NCBI GenBank assembly: GCA_039000515.1
Contig: JBCFYV010009882.1
Span: 49,205,118-49,269,117 of the forward strand
Length of the DNA: 64,000 nucleotides
Source: Timema cristinae
Lineage: Eukaryota > Arthropoda > Insecta > Phasmatodea > Timematidae
Reading direction: 5' to 3'
Position numbers and translations under genes: made by a program. Numbering within the stretch: the first letter of the stretch is position 1; each line of letters starts with the position of its first letter. Shown piece after piece: positions 45,196-57,318 of this stretch. The notes under the pieces are model-generated. The model was not told the DNA's origin, ran no database searches, and was given only the letters and a program-made list of their open reading frames with translations.

Positions 45196-45402
45196 TAAAG
45201 TTAACAGAATGCAGAAAACTAAGGAGTAGTCGCTAAGGTATAGTTATCATAGGGCAGAAAACTGAGGAGTAGTCACTAAGGTAGAGTTAGCAGAATGAAG
45301 AAAACTGAGGAGTAGTCACTAAGGTATAGTTAGCAGAATGCAGAAAACTGAGGAGTAGTCATTAAGGTATAGCTAGCAGAATGCAGGAAGCTGAGGAGTA
45401 AT
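45196..45402 (+). repeat. Tandem array, 43-bp unit, nearly 5 copies
   Basis: Units contain gcagaatgcagaaaactgag, gagtagtcactaaggtatag and tta. Copies 1-5 begin at about 45196, 45239, 45282, 45325 and 45368 with few differences. The last ends at gaggagtaatagctg. Confidence 0.95.
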
Positions 45403-45964
45403 AGCTGTAGTTGTTTATAGTCATCTTTTTGAGAACTTTTTACAAAACACATTAATTATTTTACCATTCTGTACACATTTTTCAATTATTTAAATAATAA
45501 TTATGTTATATCATATAATGAAAAGAAATGCATTTTATTTTTTATTTTTGGAGGAAATTAAATTTTTACGATTTCATTTAAGATACAAAAATGATATTTA
45601 ACTTTATCCATCATTTTTCTTTAAAGCATCTAGTCCGTCCAATTTCTCATAAGATGTAAAAGTATTGGTCCTTCGAGGTCGACCAAACTCCACGCAACTT
45701 CTTTTCATATGGAGAAGCTAAGTCAAAGATTTATGAGAATAATTTTTAAAAATATTACTGGATTAATGTTTTCGATTAACAGTTAGGTGCAGTCTATCAT
45801 TACAGAAACATAACGGAAATTGTTTGTCATTCAAGTAAATAAATTTGTTTCAGCACATTTATAAATATATCTATTTTAATTACAAACCAGATGACAATTT
45901 GGTGGTGTAAACTAGTAGTAGGTAATCAGGTAGTCCTTACCTCTTTCCTTTTCTTTAAATTTTC
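45403..45964. other. AT-rich sequence, no gene seen
   Basis: Nothing supported. Confidence 0.4.
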
Positions 45965-46275
45965 GATAAACTCAGTGGTTTTGGGGTAAAGTGCTCGCCT
46001 TAGAACCCAATGTACTGTACGTTGGTTCAAAGTCAGCTGAAGTCGACGGATTTTGCTTTAGTGATAAAAATCTATGGCACGGATTTCTTTGGAGGGGAAG
46101 CAAATCCGTCAGTTCCAAGATGATTGTGGCATGTAAAAGAATCCTGAAGGGTGTATGAAAGTACCGTTCCAGGCGAAATTGGTCAGAACTTTCACGCTCG
46201 TTCATAGAAATTATCATGTGCTAATATAATCAGTTGGTTCAGAAATTTCACATTAATTACTTCAAATAAATGAAA
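45965..46275 (+). repeat. SINE C (C1), full length
   Basis: Head ctcagtggttttggggtaaa with gttggttcaaagtcagctg as B-box region. The body has ttagtgataaaaatctatgg and gcatgtaaaagaatcctga. The 3' end is taatataatcagttggttca, gaaatttcacattaattact and tcaaataaat. It matches 7098-7740 and shares its 3' end with subtype C2. An 81-codon minus-strand frame is incidental. Confidence 0.8.
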
Positions 46276-46499
46276 GTAGTATTATATATTTTGCTTTTCA
46301 TCAAATATGGGGGTATTAGCATTTAGCCAAAAAATATATTTTGAATAGAAGGGATATCAGCTTCGTTGGTAGAATGGTCTAACAGAAGAGCTGGCAACAT
46401 TTTTGGGCTTTGGCAGACTTATCAACTTATCAAAGATCTCACGATCATCAATCGTTTATCGACTTTACTTTTGCTTTTTTGTTTATATTTGTTACACCC

Positions 46500-46998
46500 C
46501 AATATTGAAACTGACCAGTTTATGAATCAGGCAAATTTTTATTCATTTTGTGATCTGGCGTCTCCTGACCATTTCACGAACTGAGAAAAAATTGCATTAT
46601 CTCCTGCCCATTTCTTGTACTGGAACTTATTATACAATATACTACGCGCTTAACTTGAATTAGTTTTAAGATATTTTATTAATCTAACCTAACCTAACTT
46701 AACTTAACTTTCCATTATAAAATGACAAAAAGTTAAATTAACTTAAAGAACAAACCTGTTCTTTGCTTTTCCATTTCACGGACACGAAAAAACTCGATCA
46801 GTTCATAAAATAAGTAACTATTGAAGTTGCTCATTTCATGAAATAACCCGTTCATAAAATGGGTAGCACAAGTGCTACAAAATTCATGAACTGGACTAGT
46901 TTTTGCCCAGTTTATGAATACGTCAGGAGGAGAGGCAAGGCCACGGAATAGGCAGAAATTACCCCGATTCATGCACTAGGCAAATTCACGAATCGGTT
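46500..46998. mobile_element. Foldback element G with ~100-bp imperfect inverted arms
   Basis: Left arm: cagtttatgaatcaggcaaa..cgtctcctgaccatttcacg..cctgcccatttcttgtactg. The reversed right arm reads gtgcatgaatcggggtaatt..tctcctcctgacgtattcat..aaactgggcaaaaactagtcc..agttcatgaa. Key words agree in the same order. The centre has the CCTAA run. Minus-strand frame of 79 codons (46733-46972) lies in the right arm and is not a gene. Confidence 0.7.
46684..46710. repeat. Short CCTAA/CTTAA repeat, telomere-like
   Basis: ctaacctaacctaacttaac continues to ttaactt: two perfect CCTAA units (complement of TTAGG) followed by CTTAA variants. It is too short to show a former chromosome end. Confidence 0.6.
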
Positions 46999-47539
46999 GT
47001 AAATTTTACACCTTTTATTTATTTCCTTAAATATTTTTTTTATTTTCAAATAATCAGGTCCATACTATTTAGAAAGTGATATCTAGTAAATACAAATTAA
47101 TTTTCCAACTAAAATATTTCATTTTCTTTTAACATTACTGGAGGAAACTACAGTGGCAGACTTTTGATTAGATGGATTAGTTGGTTTCCTTCCACAAAAG
47201 GTGGTTCAGGTTTAATTTTAAATAAATAAGAGGAAAGGTAGTTTTCAACTCCAAGTTTAAGTCTATAGTTTTGAATGCTAGCATGGCTAATAAATCACTT
47301 TCACACAAATATGTAAATGCAAACAGCATAATTGTTATTGATTCATTTGGCAAGGGAAAAATCTTCATTAATTACATTCAAGCAGAACTTCAACGATATT
47401 ATCATGCTTTAAACTACCTGGAAAACCCTCTTCCTAACATCTTTATCAAAGGAAATAATTAACTGAAGACACTCTTTTGTTAAAAAATAATAATTTCTGA
47501 ATACACAATAAATTCATAAAAAATAAAATGGAACTATGC
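46999..47539. other. AT-rich sequence, no gene seen
   Basis: Two opposite 63-codon frames around 47177-47462 have no recognisable character. Confidence 0.35.
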
Positions 47540-47820
47540 AATAGTTGTGAACTTCTGTGAACTATCTGTCAAAGATGTTCTGGAATTTAAATACAACTTC
47601 TTATCTTTGTTTGAAAAGTTTATCATCGAAGGCCGCTATGCTCATGGCAGATATTCAACAAATGTTGATCTCACCTTTTGAAAAAAAAATTAAACTAATT
47701 ATATGTTTGTAATAAAGCTATATCTTATTTATTTTGGACAAAAACGTTTTTCTATAAAAACTGCGAAAACACTTGACTAATCTCACGTTCCCTAAATCTC
47801 CACCTTCATCTCTAGACGAA
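47540..47820 (+). mobile_element. Foldback element D, copy 2, right two thirds
   Basis: aagatgttctggaatttaaa, tttgaaaagtttatcatcga, ctcatggcagatattcaaca, tatgtttgtaataaagct, tggacaaaaacgtttttcta and taaaaactgcgaaaacactt..ctccaccttc follow the order in copies 1, 3 and 4. The left arm is missing. Confidence 0.65.
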
Positions 47821-48196
47821 GAGACACATAAAACCAGGTGGATTCAAATTTAAAAATACTGACTGCTAAAAGATAGCTTTTATTCAAACTAAATTAGTTT
47901 AAATTTTAGTTTACCCTATGTCATTTAATATAAACAAGAAACTTACACGATAATCTTATTTAGATGCTTATTAAGCTGATTATTTATTGATCGTGAATGT
48001 ACAGTACAAACTACGCATAAAGGCATTTTTGGCTTGTTTATATTCAAGATAATTGTTAGTTTTATTTTAGGTACTGGGCCCTACGTATAATTAAAATGGT
48101 TATTAACTCCTTAATTTAACATTTATGGGTGTGGGATGTAGTACTAAGAAAATGCACCCAAAATAAAGTGGAGAGAGATTGAGAAATCAACAGTGA

Positions 48197-48946
48197 TTGA
48201 TCCCATGTGGAAAAACAAACCCATTGGACCTTACTGGAACTCTTATCTCAAACGCCTCATCCAAGTTTGAGTCTAACGTCTTAGACCAAGTGTCGACTGG
48301 TGCAACTCAATGTGACCTTAAAAAAAATGTTAATTTGTTGGACGCTTCCTTTATAAATGCAAGTTCACTATTTGAAGTAATACATGGCTCTTGGCAGTTC
48401 TCGTACGTTTGCGATTGCCAGCATCAATTACTATATTATAATATTGTATATCCGAAAAAAGAAGAAGAGGAGGATGTATGTGAAGGACTCTCATCCTTAT
48501 GGGTAGTATTCCAAGTCGAGCTCAAATCTCATCTCGATTGTCAATTTGCAGAGCGTGGGGGTGGGATAGTGGTTGCAACAGCCAGCGATTTGGATGGAGG
48601 ACTCGTGGTCCGAAGGGAAATCAGGTCTTCTCGTGTTGGTAGCGGCGGGGAAAGATTATCGGTGGAGATGGGGAAACTCTACTTGCGGAGGAAAGGCGAG
48701 GCAGAGGGACTGAATCATGGTCCACAAAGGGGAAAAGGTTTTTTTTTTTTTTTCAAATACGTAGCACTTGTCCCTGGCTTATACTTTGCGTTTGATGTTC
48801 TCCATCATGATGAAGATCTAAGAGGCGATTCCTTCACTTACACGAGACGATGGTTTGCTTATTATGAATTAAGGCTTCAGTTAATCACTAGTTTGTCTAA
48901 TAACACATTTATATTCATATCAATAGTTCAGAAACTCTTACTATGA
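48197..48946 (+). CDS. Unusually long open frame of 249 codons, probably not a gene
   Basis: This ATG-started frame is the longest outside the microsatellite. I do not recognise it. Its middle (48550-48740) is GC-rich: RGGGIVVATASDL, GGLVVRREIRSS, GGERLSVEMGKLYL. It ends at a T15 tract that would encode a run of phenylalanines (FFFFFF near residue 185). The GC-rich part next to a T15 tract looks like an inserted repeat (an A-tailed element on the minus strand), and the flanking AT-rich parts may be open by chance. No signal peptide, domain or splice evidence supports expression. Confidence 0.15.
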   Translation: MIPCGKTNPLDLTGTLISNASSKFESNVLDQVSTGATQCDLKKNVNLLDASFINASSLFEVIHGSWQFSYVCDCQHQLLYYNIVYPKKEEEEDVCEGLSSLWVVFQVELKSHLDCQFAERGGGIVVATASDLDGGLVVRREIRSSRVGSGGERLSVEMGKLYLRRKGEAEGLNHGPQRGKGFFFFFKYVALVPGLYFAFDVLHHDEDLRGDSFTYTRRWFAYYELRLQLITSLSNNTFIFISIVQKLLL

Positions 48947-49869
48947 TAATTATCATACTTTTAAAAAGACTAAAATTAGATTACTCTTTGGAATAAGGTT
49001 TGGTAGTTTATTTATAACACGGTCATTGCACTGTCATAGGTGGACACTAAGATTTATTTAGAACCTGTTTAACTGCACGCAGTAATATCCATCCCAGCGT
49101 CCTTGGTTTGGATCCTGACCGGGTTGGTATACGACCTGATTGTCCTGCATTCCCGCCCGTCATTTTATATCTGCGCTAGATTTAAATATTTAAGTATATT
49201 GTGTTCGGGCGCCAGGTAGTGTCACATTCCTTACCAATGAGTAAACTGGATTTGATTTAAATTAAATATAACTAGAATTTAAGGTTACAAATTAATATGA
49301 TAGATTAAAATTTTGCACACTTTTGTTAGTTATGAAATAATGAATATAAATAGTAGAAGTTGAGTTGGAGTGATTAGTTCATCTCCGACTCTTTGAGTGC
49401 ACGAGTGTTTAACACACGTCCACTCTGTTTGCAGGTGTTATCCCGTATTTTCCCAGTGGCTCCTGTAAGGGCTTCTTTCAACGCTCACCGCGTTCCCTTG
49501 GACGATTTTGCTTTCTAGAAAGAAATCAGCCAAGGTCACTTTCCCTTTTACTTAAAAAAAAAATTACAGCTTAGTTCCGGGAGATGTTTTGCAATTGGTC
49601 CTATTAATTATTGCTAGTTTTAAAGGATCCTTATTAATAAAAACATAATATGTATTGTGCCCTTATTTTTGAAAGTGAGACTAACTTCAGTACGACTTTA
49701 ACTATAACTCATAAATCCTGCTAGAGTTAACATGAAATCTATGTTATACTTCATCTGTATATATGATTTCGTCTTGCTACCGGGATATGTTTTAATTTTT
49801 GACGATGAGGTTAAGGGAGTAAAACATAAGCTCCGCGTCAAACTTTATTTCTCCCACTGCGTTATAGTA
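48947..49869. other. No gene; one weak tRNA-like spot
   Basis: ggtttggatcctgaccggg near 49107-49125 resembles a B box, but no complete element follows. Confidence 0.35.
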
Positions 49870-50077
49870 GCCATTTGAACTACACGCATACATTATTAAC
49901 GAACATGATATGAGAAAGTTGGAATTTTATAATAAATGTACCCGAGATCATGTAGAGGGAGAGTGGGGAACCACCAAGGAAAAACCACCCTCAATAAACC
50001 CGTCTGGGATTAGAACCCCAATCTTCCCATCACCACCCATCTAGTTTAATATACCATGTGACCACCAAAATGAGTCA
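49870..50077 (-). repeat. SINE A (A2), reversed
   Basis: gagggagagtggggaaccac, aaaaaccaccctcaataaac, agaaccccaatcttcccatc and gaccaccaaaatgagtc. Confidence 0.78.
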
Positions 50078-50544
50078 AAAAAATCAAATACTTCAGTTTC
50101 GCCCCCAAAAGCAGAGCAAGGGGAGCATTTGACACCCCAATACTCCCAAAATTTAAATATCTTCCCTCAGTAGCTATAAAATAATGCCAAATAGATTCTA
50201 GAGGCATTTAATATTCATAAATATTCTTACTCCAGTGATTGGGGAGATATGCTTAAAAATCCCTCCCCAAATCGAAATTTAATTTTAGTTAACGCCTTGA
50301 TTAAATGCCTCCCCCAAAGTAAGTTTCGTGAGGAACCGCTGAAATACATGGAAATATTGCAGGTCCCTTACAACTCATGTTGTGATATTTAGATTTCACA
50401 GCATAATAGTTAAAATTAGTAGATATGTAACTAAATGTGTTCATCAATTTTTTTTAAATATGTGAAACAAAAGAGTTATTAAGGACAAATTAGGGGACAG
50501 ATTTGCTAAAGTAAGATTAGCTTGGAGAGAACTGTGGTAATGAC

Positions 50545-50650
50545 CCCCTTCCCCCCCAGTGCACTCAGTCGGGATTTGAGCCTCAATGTCTTTATTTACG
50601 GCAACACATTATTTTTCGAGTCTAACGCCTTAAGGTAATTCGACCATAAA
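50545..50650 (-). repeat. SINE A head and joint, reversed
   Basis: agtgcactcagtcgggattt, gagcctcaatgtctttattt and gagtctaacgccttaaggta. Confidence 0.55.
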
Positions 50651-51536
50651 CATTTTATTGCACAATTTTAACAATTGTATGAATTATAAGCATTAAATAA
50701 AGATTCAATTATTTTAAATCATAACATTTCATGGGTTATAGGAAGACAAACTTTGTATTTTATGGTTTTTGCGTAAAATTGATAAGGAAATATTAATAAT
50801 ATTATTAATAACTAATAATATATTTTATTATTATTGATGGCTAATAATAAATATTTATATTAATAAAATTAATTTTATACATATTTAATTCCATATACCT
50901 CATATGAATATCTAGTTATACAAAATTTAAGCCCGATACATTAATAGTTAAAAAAAAATCGTATGCACAAATTATTTAAAGGCGACTGTTTTCATAGCAA
51001 GACTATATTTTTAATTAAAAATTAAGTGAACACATAAAATATCTTTATGTTTTAAATTGTCTTGAAATAAAGAGTACTGTGAACATTCACCACATTTCCA
51101 TCCAAGAAAGTTTGTGAAATTTTACAGTTTTATATGGAATGAATTTCCAATAGTATGAATTAAAATCAATCATCTTTAATACAAATAAGACTTGAAGATG
51201 GTGAAAAAACACCGAAACATGTCATCGTCATAGAAGAAAAACTAAAACGTATATAAAATTATAAGGGAATAAAAATAATAAACAAGAACCTTAATAACAA
51301 TTTACCACATTTGGTTTAAAACACTATGACAAAGGGATTTGATAATTAAAACTCAGTATTGTAATAGGGGGAATTTTTTTTAGATTGTTATATCCCCAAG
51401 TCTTGGTCAGCCATTTGCATACACCTTGGTAAAACTTTTATTTGGAAACTTGGTGAACAATATGTATTTATTTCTATATATTCGAAGAGAAACACGGGCT
51501 TCAAGCGTATTCACGCTGCAACTAACGTCCAATTTA
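50651..51536. other. AT-rich sequence, no gene seen
   Basis: TAATAATA-type low-complexity DNA around 50780-50880; nothing else. Confidence 0.4.
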
Positions 51537-51781
<245 letters not shown>

Positions 51782-51818
51782 ATAAAAAATATAATTATTA
51801 CTGAGAATAAGTTTTTTT

Positions 51819-52070
51819 ACCACCGTTTCTTACTACCTGTTCAGGTTATAAGCTTATGTCATAACTATGCCAATGGCTCTAGGGATTTTGAAAGTTATAT
51901 TTATAGGAAGTGTACCCGAATTTGAGTGGAGGGCTAGTGGAAAACCAATTTGGAAAAACCACCGTCAGTACACCCGACCAAGATTTAAACCTTGTTCTCC
52001 CCGTCATCAGCAGTCTAGCCTACTGCAAGATTAGTGCGTTAGATCATGCAACCACCAAGGTGGGTGAGAA
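51819..52070 (-). repeat. SINE A (A2), reversed, next to the A1 copy
   Basis: accaccgtttcttactacct, ggaagtgtacccgaatttga, aaaaaccaccgtcagtacac and tagatcatgcaaccaccaag. The neighbouring A1 copy is in the opposite direction, so the pair has converging 3' ends. A possible flanking duplication is tgagaataag/tgagaagaaa. Confidence 0.85.
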
Positions 52071-52554
52071 GAAAATGTTCAATTGTTTATGATCAAACTG
52101 CCATAATAAATTTTCACAAAATTACATTTAATTACTATTAATACCATAAATAAATAATTTGTTTATGAAAAATAGGCAAAGCAATTTTACTTTCCCTATC
52201 ATAGTTGTTTTCATGGTTTGTGTGCTTGAGTGGAGTTCCAGTGTTCTAAGCTCAATACCACAAGTGAAACTATGTGATCGGCAGCTGTCAACAATTGTAT
52301 GTCTCATAAAAACCTTTAAAAATAACTCTTATATAGATCAATTTTAACCTAAAAATATCTCTGTATTTTCTAAAAGGTGCTTCAGATGTTTAGTCGTTAT
52401 AAAACCAATGTATATATAGTGTGGTTGTTAAGATTCTGCCTATAAAAAATATTGATGCTTTTAATGCTCAAGTTCTCACATCATCCTGTTGCTCTAGAAT
52501 AGTATAATTTCTTAGATTTACACTACACACTACGGCTATTATTAACATTATTAT

Positions 52555-52742
52555 AAGGGGCTGTGATTATAAAGGTAACTTAGATGAATTATTGTATCCA
52601 CATTAGAAAGGAGAAGGGATGTAAAGATAGAATTTTGTAATCCACCCTCAGTGCATCAAGGAGATACTCCAATCCTGACATCCCCAACATCGACCATATA
52701 GTCTAAGGCAAGACTGGTGCCTTAGACTATGTGACCATTGTT
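52555..52742 (-). repeat. SINE A, reversed, diverged
   Basis: tccaccctcagtgcatcaag, actccaatcctgacatcccc and ggtgccttagactatgtgac. Confidence 0.65.
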
Positions 52743-53132
52743 TTTATCGAACCAATAAGATGGACAAATGAAAGCTTGATAGAAAACTAAAATAACACCC
52801 TTCTTCCCAAATAATATTGATGGGTATATTAAAAAATGAACATTACAATTAGGAAGGTACAGTTACTTGTCTCACTCGTCTTTAAGTGAGGAGGGTCACT
52901 GTAAAAAAACAACGAAAGATCATAGATTTCCAATCCTATAAGAAGACCCTTGCAAGAACACAAAAGCTTGTTCCAAGAAAGTTCTACGCCTCATTTGAGC
53001 AAACTAAGAAATAGAGGGACTCTTAAAGGGAAGGAAAAAATAAATTATTTATATTATTACTTATTTTGGAAACAAAACACCTCCTCATATCTTAGGTCAA
53101 TGAAGTATACATAATTTCTGCAAAAATCATTG

Positions 53133-53136
<4 letters not shown>
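52743..53136. other. No gene seen
   Basis: Nothing supported. Confidence 0.4.

Positions 53137-53193
<57 letters not shown>
53137..53193. repeat. Microsatellite (TA)n(CA)n
   Basis: About 22 TA units followed by 7 CA units. Confidence 0.97.
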
Positions 53194-53194
<1 letters not shown>

Positions 53195-54600
53195 GAGAGC
53201 TTAGAACAAATACTGCTCAAGCACGTCGACACCTTTTAACTTTGTCTATATACGATGTTTTCTGTTCAGATTGTTCTTTTTCTACAAAACTTGTGGTTTC
53301 TGGAGGTCCATGAAACGTACATATTAAATTACAGTGTGTTTGTTTGTGTGTGTGTGTATAAGATAGAGAATAGTAAATGGTTTGGATTGACACAATGTGT
53401 GTGCGTAAGTTTTCCCTCATATCTCTTCACTAGTGAAATTGCCAGACTACTGGCGGCCTAATGGCGACAACCATTTCAGCATCGCTGATTCCTTGAGAGC
53501 AGACCCCCACTATTTACAGTAGAGGATTTACGGACCATTTTACCCCCACCATTTTACCCCCTTGTTAGCCTTCCGAAGTCTTCTCCCTTTGCACAACACA
53601 TCCTAAGTCCTGTATCATCCATACTTGAAGAAGAACCCACTCTTGTCGGCAAAAAATAAACGGCTCTTACAAACGACTCCCACCCTAGAGTATCTTGTCG
53701 GAAGCCGACCACCGATACAAGGCATCAAAAGAATTCACTCTTTTAAAGAATTGGTTAAAGTAGTGTCCACGGTACCCTCATCCTCACCCCCCAGACCCCC
53801 AAAAAATACCCGATTCTTCTTTCAGACCACCACATTGGTATCATAATGAAGACATGTCAAGACGAATTAAGGGAAACAATTTTAAATAATCTCTTACGTT
53901 TAATTGCATCAATGGCCTGAATGCAAGGAGGTTAGAGCGGCTTGTTCAATAGTTCTATTTCAAATTTAGCCTCAACACTATGCGAAGGCGAGGAGTACAT
54001 CACATCATTTAAGAGATGGTAATTTATCCTATTGAGTGGTGTTAAATTACAACTACCTACATTTTTTTTCTGTCTCGTTTGACACTTTTGACGCAAATGG
54101 TATTATTGTGGTCGTTATTGATGATATGATCAATTAGAAAAAGTTTGATTTACAACTCTGAAAAAATAGTAAATTGGCATTTTCAATTACCGTGTATTAT
54201 TTATATTTGCTTATAAAGTGTTTATTAAGAAAATACTTTACTAAAATTATAAATTCAGTTATTTTGTATACATAAATATATGTTGACAGTGGAGATAAAT
54301 TCTCATTTCTAAATAGGTAACAGATAATTTAGCGCATCCTTACTCATAACCATCGATTAGAAATACACCATTTTATGAACGTCTACTGCAAAATTAATAT
54401 AAAGCCTACCTCCATTTGAAAAGCAAACCAAATTATTTCAATAGCAGCATTATCATTATTCATTATTTTAGTTCAAATCAACACAAAGAATAAATTTTTA
54501 CTATATCCAACTAAGGTTTGTTTCAATATTGCATTTTTATTACAATACATCAGTAGAGCCACTAACTACGAGAATTATAATATCTAGCAGGAACCATATT
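53194..54600. other. 1.4 kb without supported gene
   Basis: The stretch 53480-53830 is C-rich (runs such as ccattttacccccacc) and carries a 73-codon frame at 53625-53846 with a Pro-rich end; no domain or splice evidence. Confidence 0.35.
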
Positions 54601-55005
54601 AAGCGTGGTTAAGGTAGTGATGTAGAGAACGCGAGAAAATAACAAGTTCTTTACAATTTCTATAGCAAAACTTTTTTTTTGTCAAAATAAACAAAAATTT
54701 AATTTTATACATACATTGAGTTTAATTTTCTTCACGTTATTAACAGTTGTTGATTACCTGTCATGAGCATAGCGGTATTCAATGACAAATTTTTAAATGA
54801 AGAGAAAAATCTCTCATGAAATTCAAGGGTCTCTTTGACAGATATTCAAGAAATGTGGAAATGACTAAGCTAAGAAATTTGAACTTTATGTTTGTATAAA
54901 AGGAATATGATTTATTTGGACCAAACATTTTTGCCATTAAAACTGCAAAACGCTGGTCTTTCTTGCGTTTCCTATGTCCCCACCTTAATTCCTAACTAAA
55001 TATAT
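54601..55005 (+). mobile_element. Foldback element D, copy 3, both arms present
   Basis: Left arm ggttaaggtagtgatgtaga..aacgcgagaaaataac..tatagcaaaactttttt and reversed right arm gaattaaggtggggacatag..gaaacgcaagaaagac..atggcaaaaatgtttgg. The centre has tgacctgtcatgagcat-like and aaatgaagagaaaaatctct words in both directions. This copy best shows the inverted structure (about 400 bp, arms about 150 bp). Confidence 0.75.
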
Positions 55006-55207
55006 CTTAACAAAATGCATACTCTTTCAGAAAAAAAATAAAAATAAAAAAAGTGCAGCTGGTTGTGACAAATATCTAGCCTTCTAAGTCAATGGCTGTT
55101 ACTAAAATTTCTATTTCAAACCGGAAGTTTTTTTTTAAATTTCATAGAACACGCCATACTATTCGTCTGGATTATTTGCATATTATTATATATATTTTAT
55201 ATATTAG
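55006..55207. other. No feature recognised
   Basis: A-rich and AT-rich sequence only. Confidence 0.4.
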
Positions 55208-55365
55208 GTGATAGGTATAAAGAAGTTTGAATTTTGATTAAGCGTAGGCCTATCCAGAATCATAATGAGAAATAGTTGCGAAACCATTTGGGGGGAAAAA
55301 ACTTTGAGTACATCATGTCAGAATTAGAGCATCTACCTTCTAGTCACAAGCAAACCAGACTAAAT
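55208..55365 (-). repeat. SINE A, reversed, poorly preserved
   Basis: ttgcgaaaccatttgggggg, aaaactttgagtacatcatg and tagtcacaagcaaaccagac in the reversed SINE A order. Confidence 0.4.
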
Positions 55366-56260
55366 GAACCATACATTTATTCCATTTGCACGCCAAGTCT
55401 GAGCTAACTTCTGTACTATATGTTACTCTAGTTTATGATTAATGCCTGCATTTATTTATTTATATAGCGATGTTAAAATGAGTGTTGATTTTAAGAATAA
55501 TTTCACAATATGTAGGATAACTAGCCATACTCTCCACTTCAATCTGTTTGGAATTAAGTTTGTGAGTAGTGTTTTGGAAACCCACCGCCAAATACAGGCG
55601 ACACCACTATACAATCGACCCTCGCCTCCGTGTGGAAAACAAACAAAATTTAGTTGAAACTTTAAACGGGAATCAATATTATTCTGGACGCGGTGGCAAC
55701 GTCACTTGTTTTTTTCCCCTATCCCGGGCACTCTTGCTTGTTTCCTAAGTAAACTAAAAGGTAAGGTCTGAGCTATGGGTTTCCTCATACTCTTCTAGCA
55801 ATGTTTGTTTTTTTAACTTTCCCATTTCCGTGGCCCGAGGGTTAGTGCGGTCCACTTTGGCGAAGAAAAGGCCCGGGTCGATACCAGCTGCTGGTTGAAA
55901 GTATCGGTTTGTTAGTGCTAGGTCCAGGTAAAAAATATACTGTTAATTTAGGTGTTTCACGCCATGAATACCTATATTTTGTTTAGAAAATACGTCTCCA
56001 AACAAGTGTCACAACTTTGATGAACTTTCTCTAGGCCCCATCAGACAACAGTGGGATTTAGTCTAGTGAAAACTTTTTAACATACCGTATCTTTAAGAAT
56101 ACACAAAAATTGTCAAATAATTATTTTAAAATGAAGAACTATTTTTCTGTTTAAGATCTCGCTGTTGTCAAGTGAAAAATACAGACAAAAATATAGCTTG
56201 CTGAGACTTCGGGTACAAGCGTAAAGTTGTACCAAGTAATCGACCGTTTAATGGGATCTC
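55366..56260. other. No gene; one tRNA-like fragment
   Basis: At 55832-55890 cgtggcccgagggttagtgc..aggcccgggtcgataccagc resembles A and B boxes. It may be an unlisted SINE head; no second copy was found. A 71-codon frame at 55442-55657 is unsupported. Confidence 0.35.
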
Positions 56261-56780
56261 AAGGTGGGAGTACGATTAGGGAATGCGAGAATATGTAAGT
56301 TTTTTTTTACAGTTTTTGGACCATAACTTTTTTTTGACAAAATATATAAAATATTGTTCCAGTAGAAACATAAGAGTTTGATTTATTTCACATGGTGATA
56401 TCAACATTTCTTGAATATCTGTCAATAGTGTCCTGGAATTTAGTGAAAACTTTTTCTCTTCATTTAAAAAGTTTCTCACTAAATAATAATATGCTCATGT
56501 AAAATATTCCACAACTATATGTAAAGAAAATTAAATTCTATGTTTTATTTTATTAATTCTGACCAAAAAAGTTTTTGCTATAAAAACTGTAAAAAACACA
56601 ACTTTCTCTTAGGAATTTATAGTTTTAGGGGATTTTTTTTCAGTTTTCATAGATAACATTATTTTTGCCAAAATAAATAACATATCTTTACTGTAGTTTA
56701 ATTTGCCATACATCAGTTATTGAATATTTGTCATGAGTATATTGACATTTGATAAAAATAATTTTAAAACCATAAAAACA
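56261..56780 (+). mobile_element. Foldback element D, copy 4, plus an extra partial arm
   Basis: Left arm ctcaaggtgggagtacgatt..agggaatgcgag, centre tgtcctggaatttagtgaaa and tttaaaaagtttctcactaa, right arm tgaccaaaaaagtttttgct..ataaaaactgtaaaaaacac (to about 56620). A further left-arm-like part follows (tagttttaggggattttttt..catagataacattatttttg..tgtcatgagtatattgaca) to about 56780. Confidence 0.65.
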
Positions 56781-57069
56781 AATAACAATTGAATTACAGG
56801 ATGTCTATCACATATTATTTTCAAGAACTGTTGAGATAACTAAGGGTGGAAAATCGTCCTAACGCATTTACTGAAGAAATATTTACTCTATTATGTGGAA
56901 ACAGTCTTTAGTTTATTATCATTTTACTAGCCTGAGCTCGCATTCACCTCCACACCCTCTTCTCCCCTTTAAAACAAAAAAATATTGATACTAGACACCA
57001 AATGAAAAGCTATTACAAATGTTAGCATCAGGTGATTGGTGGAATCTATGATTCTCTGATTCCCTTAAG

Positions 57070-57318
57070 AAACTTTAAGCTTTGAGAATTCGGTGCAAAG
57101 AAAAATGGATTGGACACATCAACTGTCTTTTGCACGACCTCATAAAAGGAAAGGTTAAGGGAAACAGGAGCTTAGGAAGGAGGAGGATTCAAATATTAGA
57201 TGATATGAAGGAAAGAAGAAAATTCTGGGAGCTGAAGGAGTCTGAGGACAGGGCGCATTGGTGGTCTAAGTTCATTGATAAAAGGGATGGACCTGTAGTG
57301 AGACAGAACACACACTAA
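57070..57318 (+). pseudogene. Non-LTR retrotransposon, extreme C-terminal RT fragment (family R3)
   Basis: The frame reads WIGHINCLL, IKGKVKGNRSLGRRRIQILD, DDMKERRKFWEL and SEDRAHWWSKFI. This is the GH..R....(E)GK(V)EGKR..GR.R...LDDIK....SEDR..WR pattern at the C-terminus of many arthropod LINE reverse transcriptases. The last 78 codons are open, but nothing upstream continues it, and the glycine/arginine block is mutated. It is a short dead fragment. Confidence 0.75.

Noticed and set aside
46684..46710. Interstitial telomere marking a chromosome fusion
   Set aside because: Only two perfect CCTAA units, and they lie inside a foldback element.
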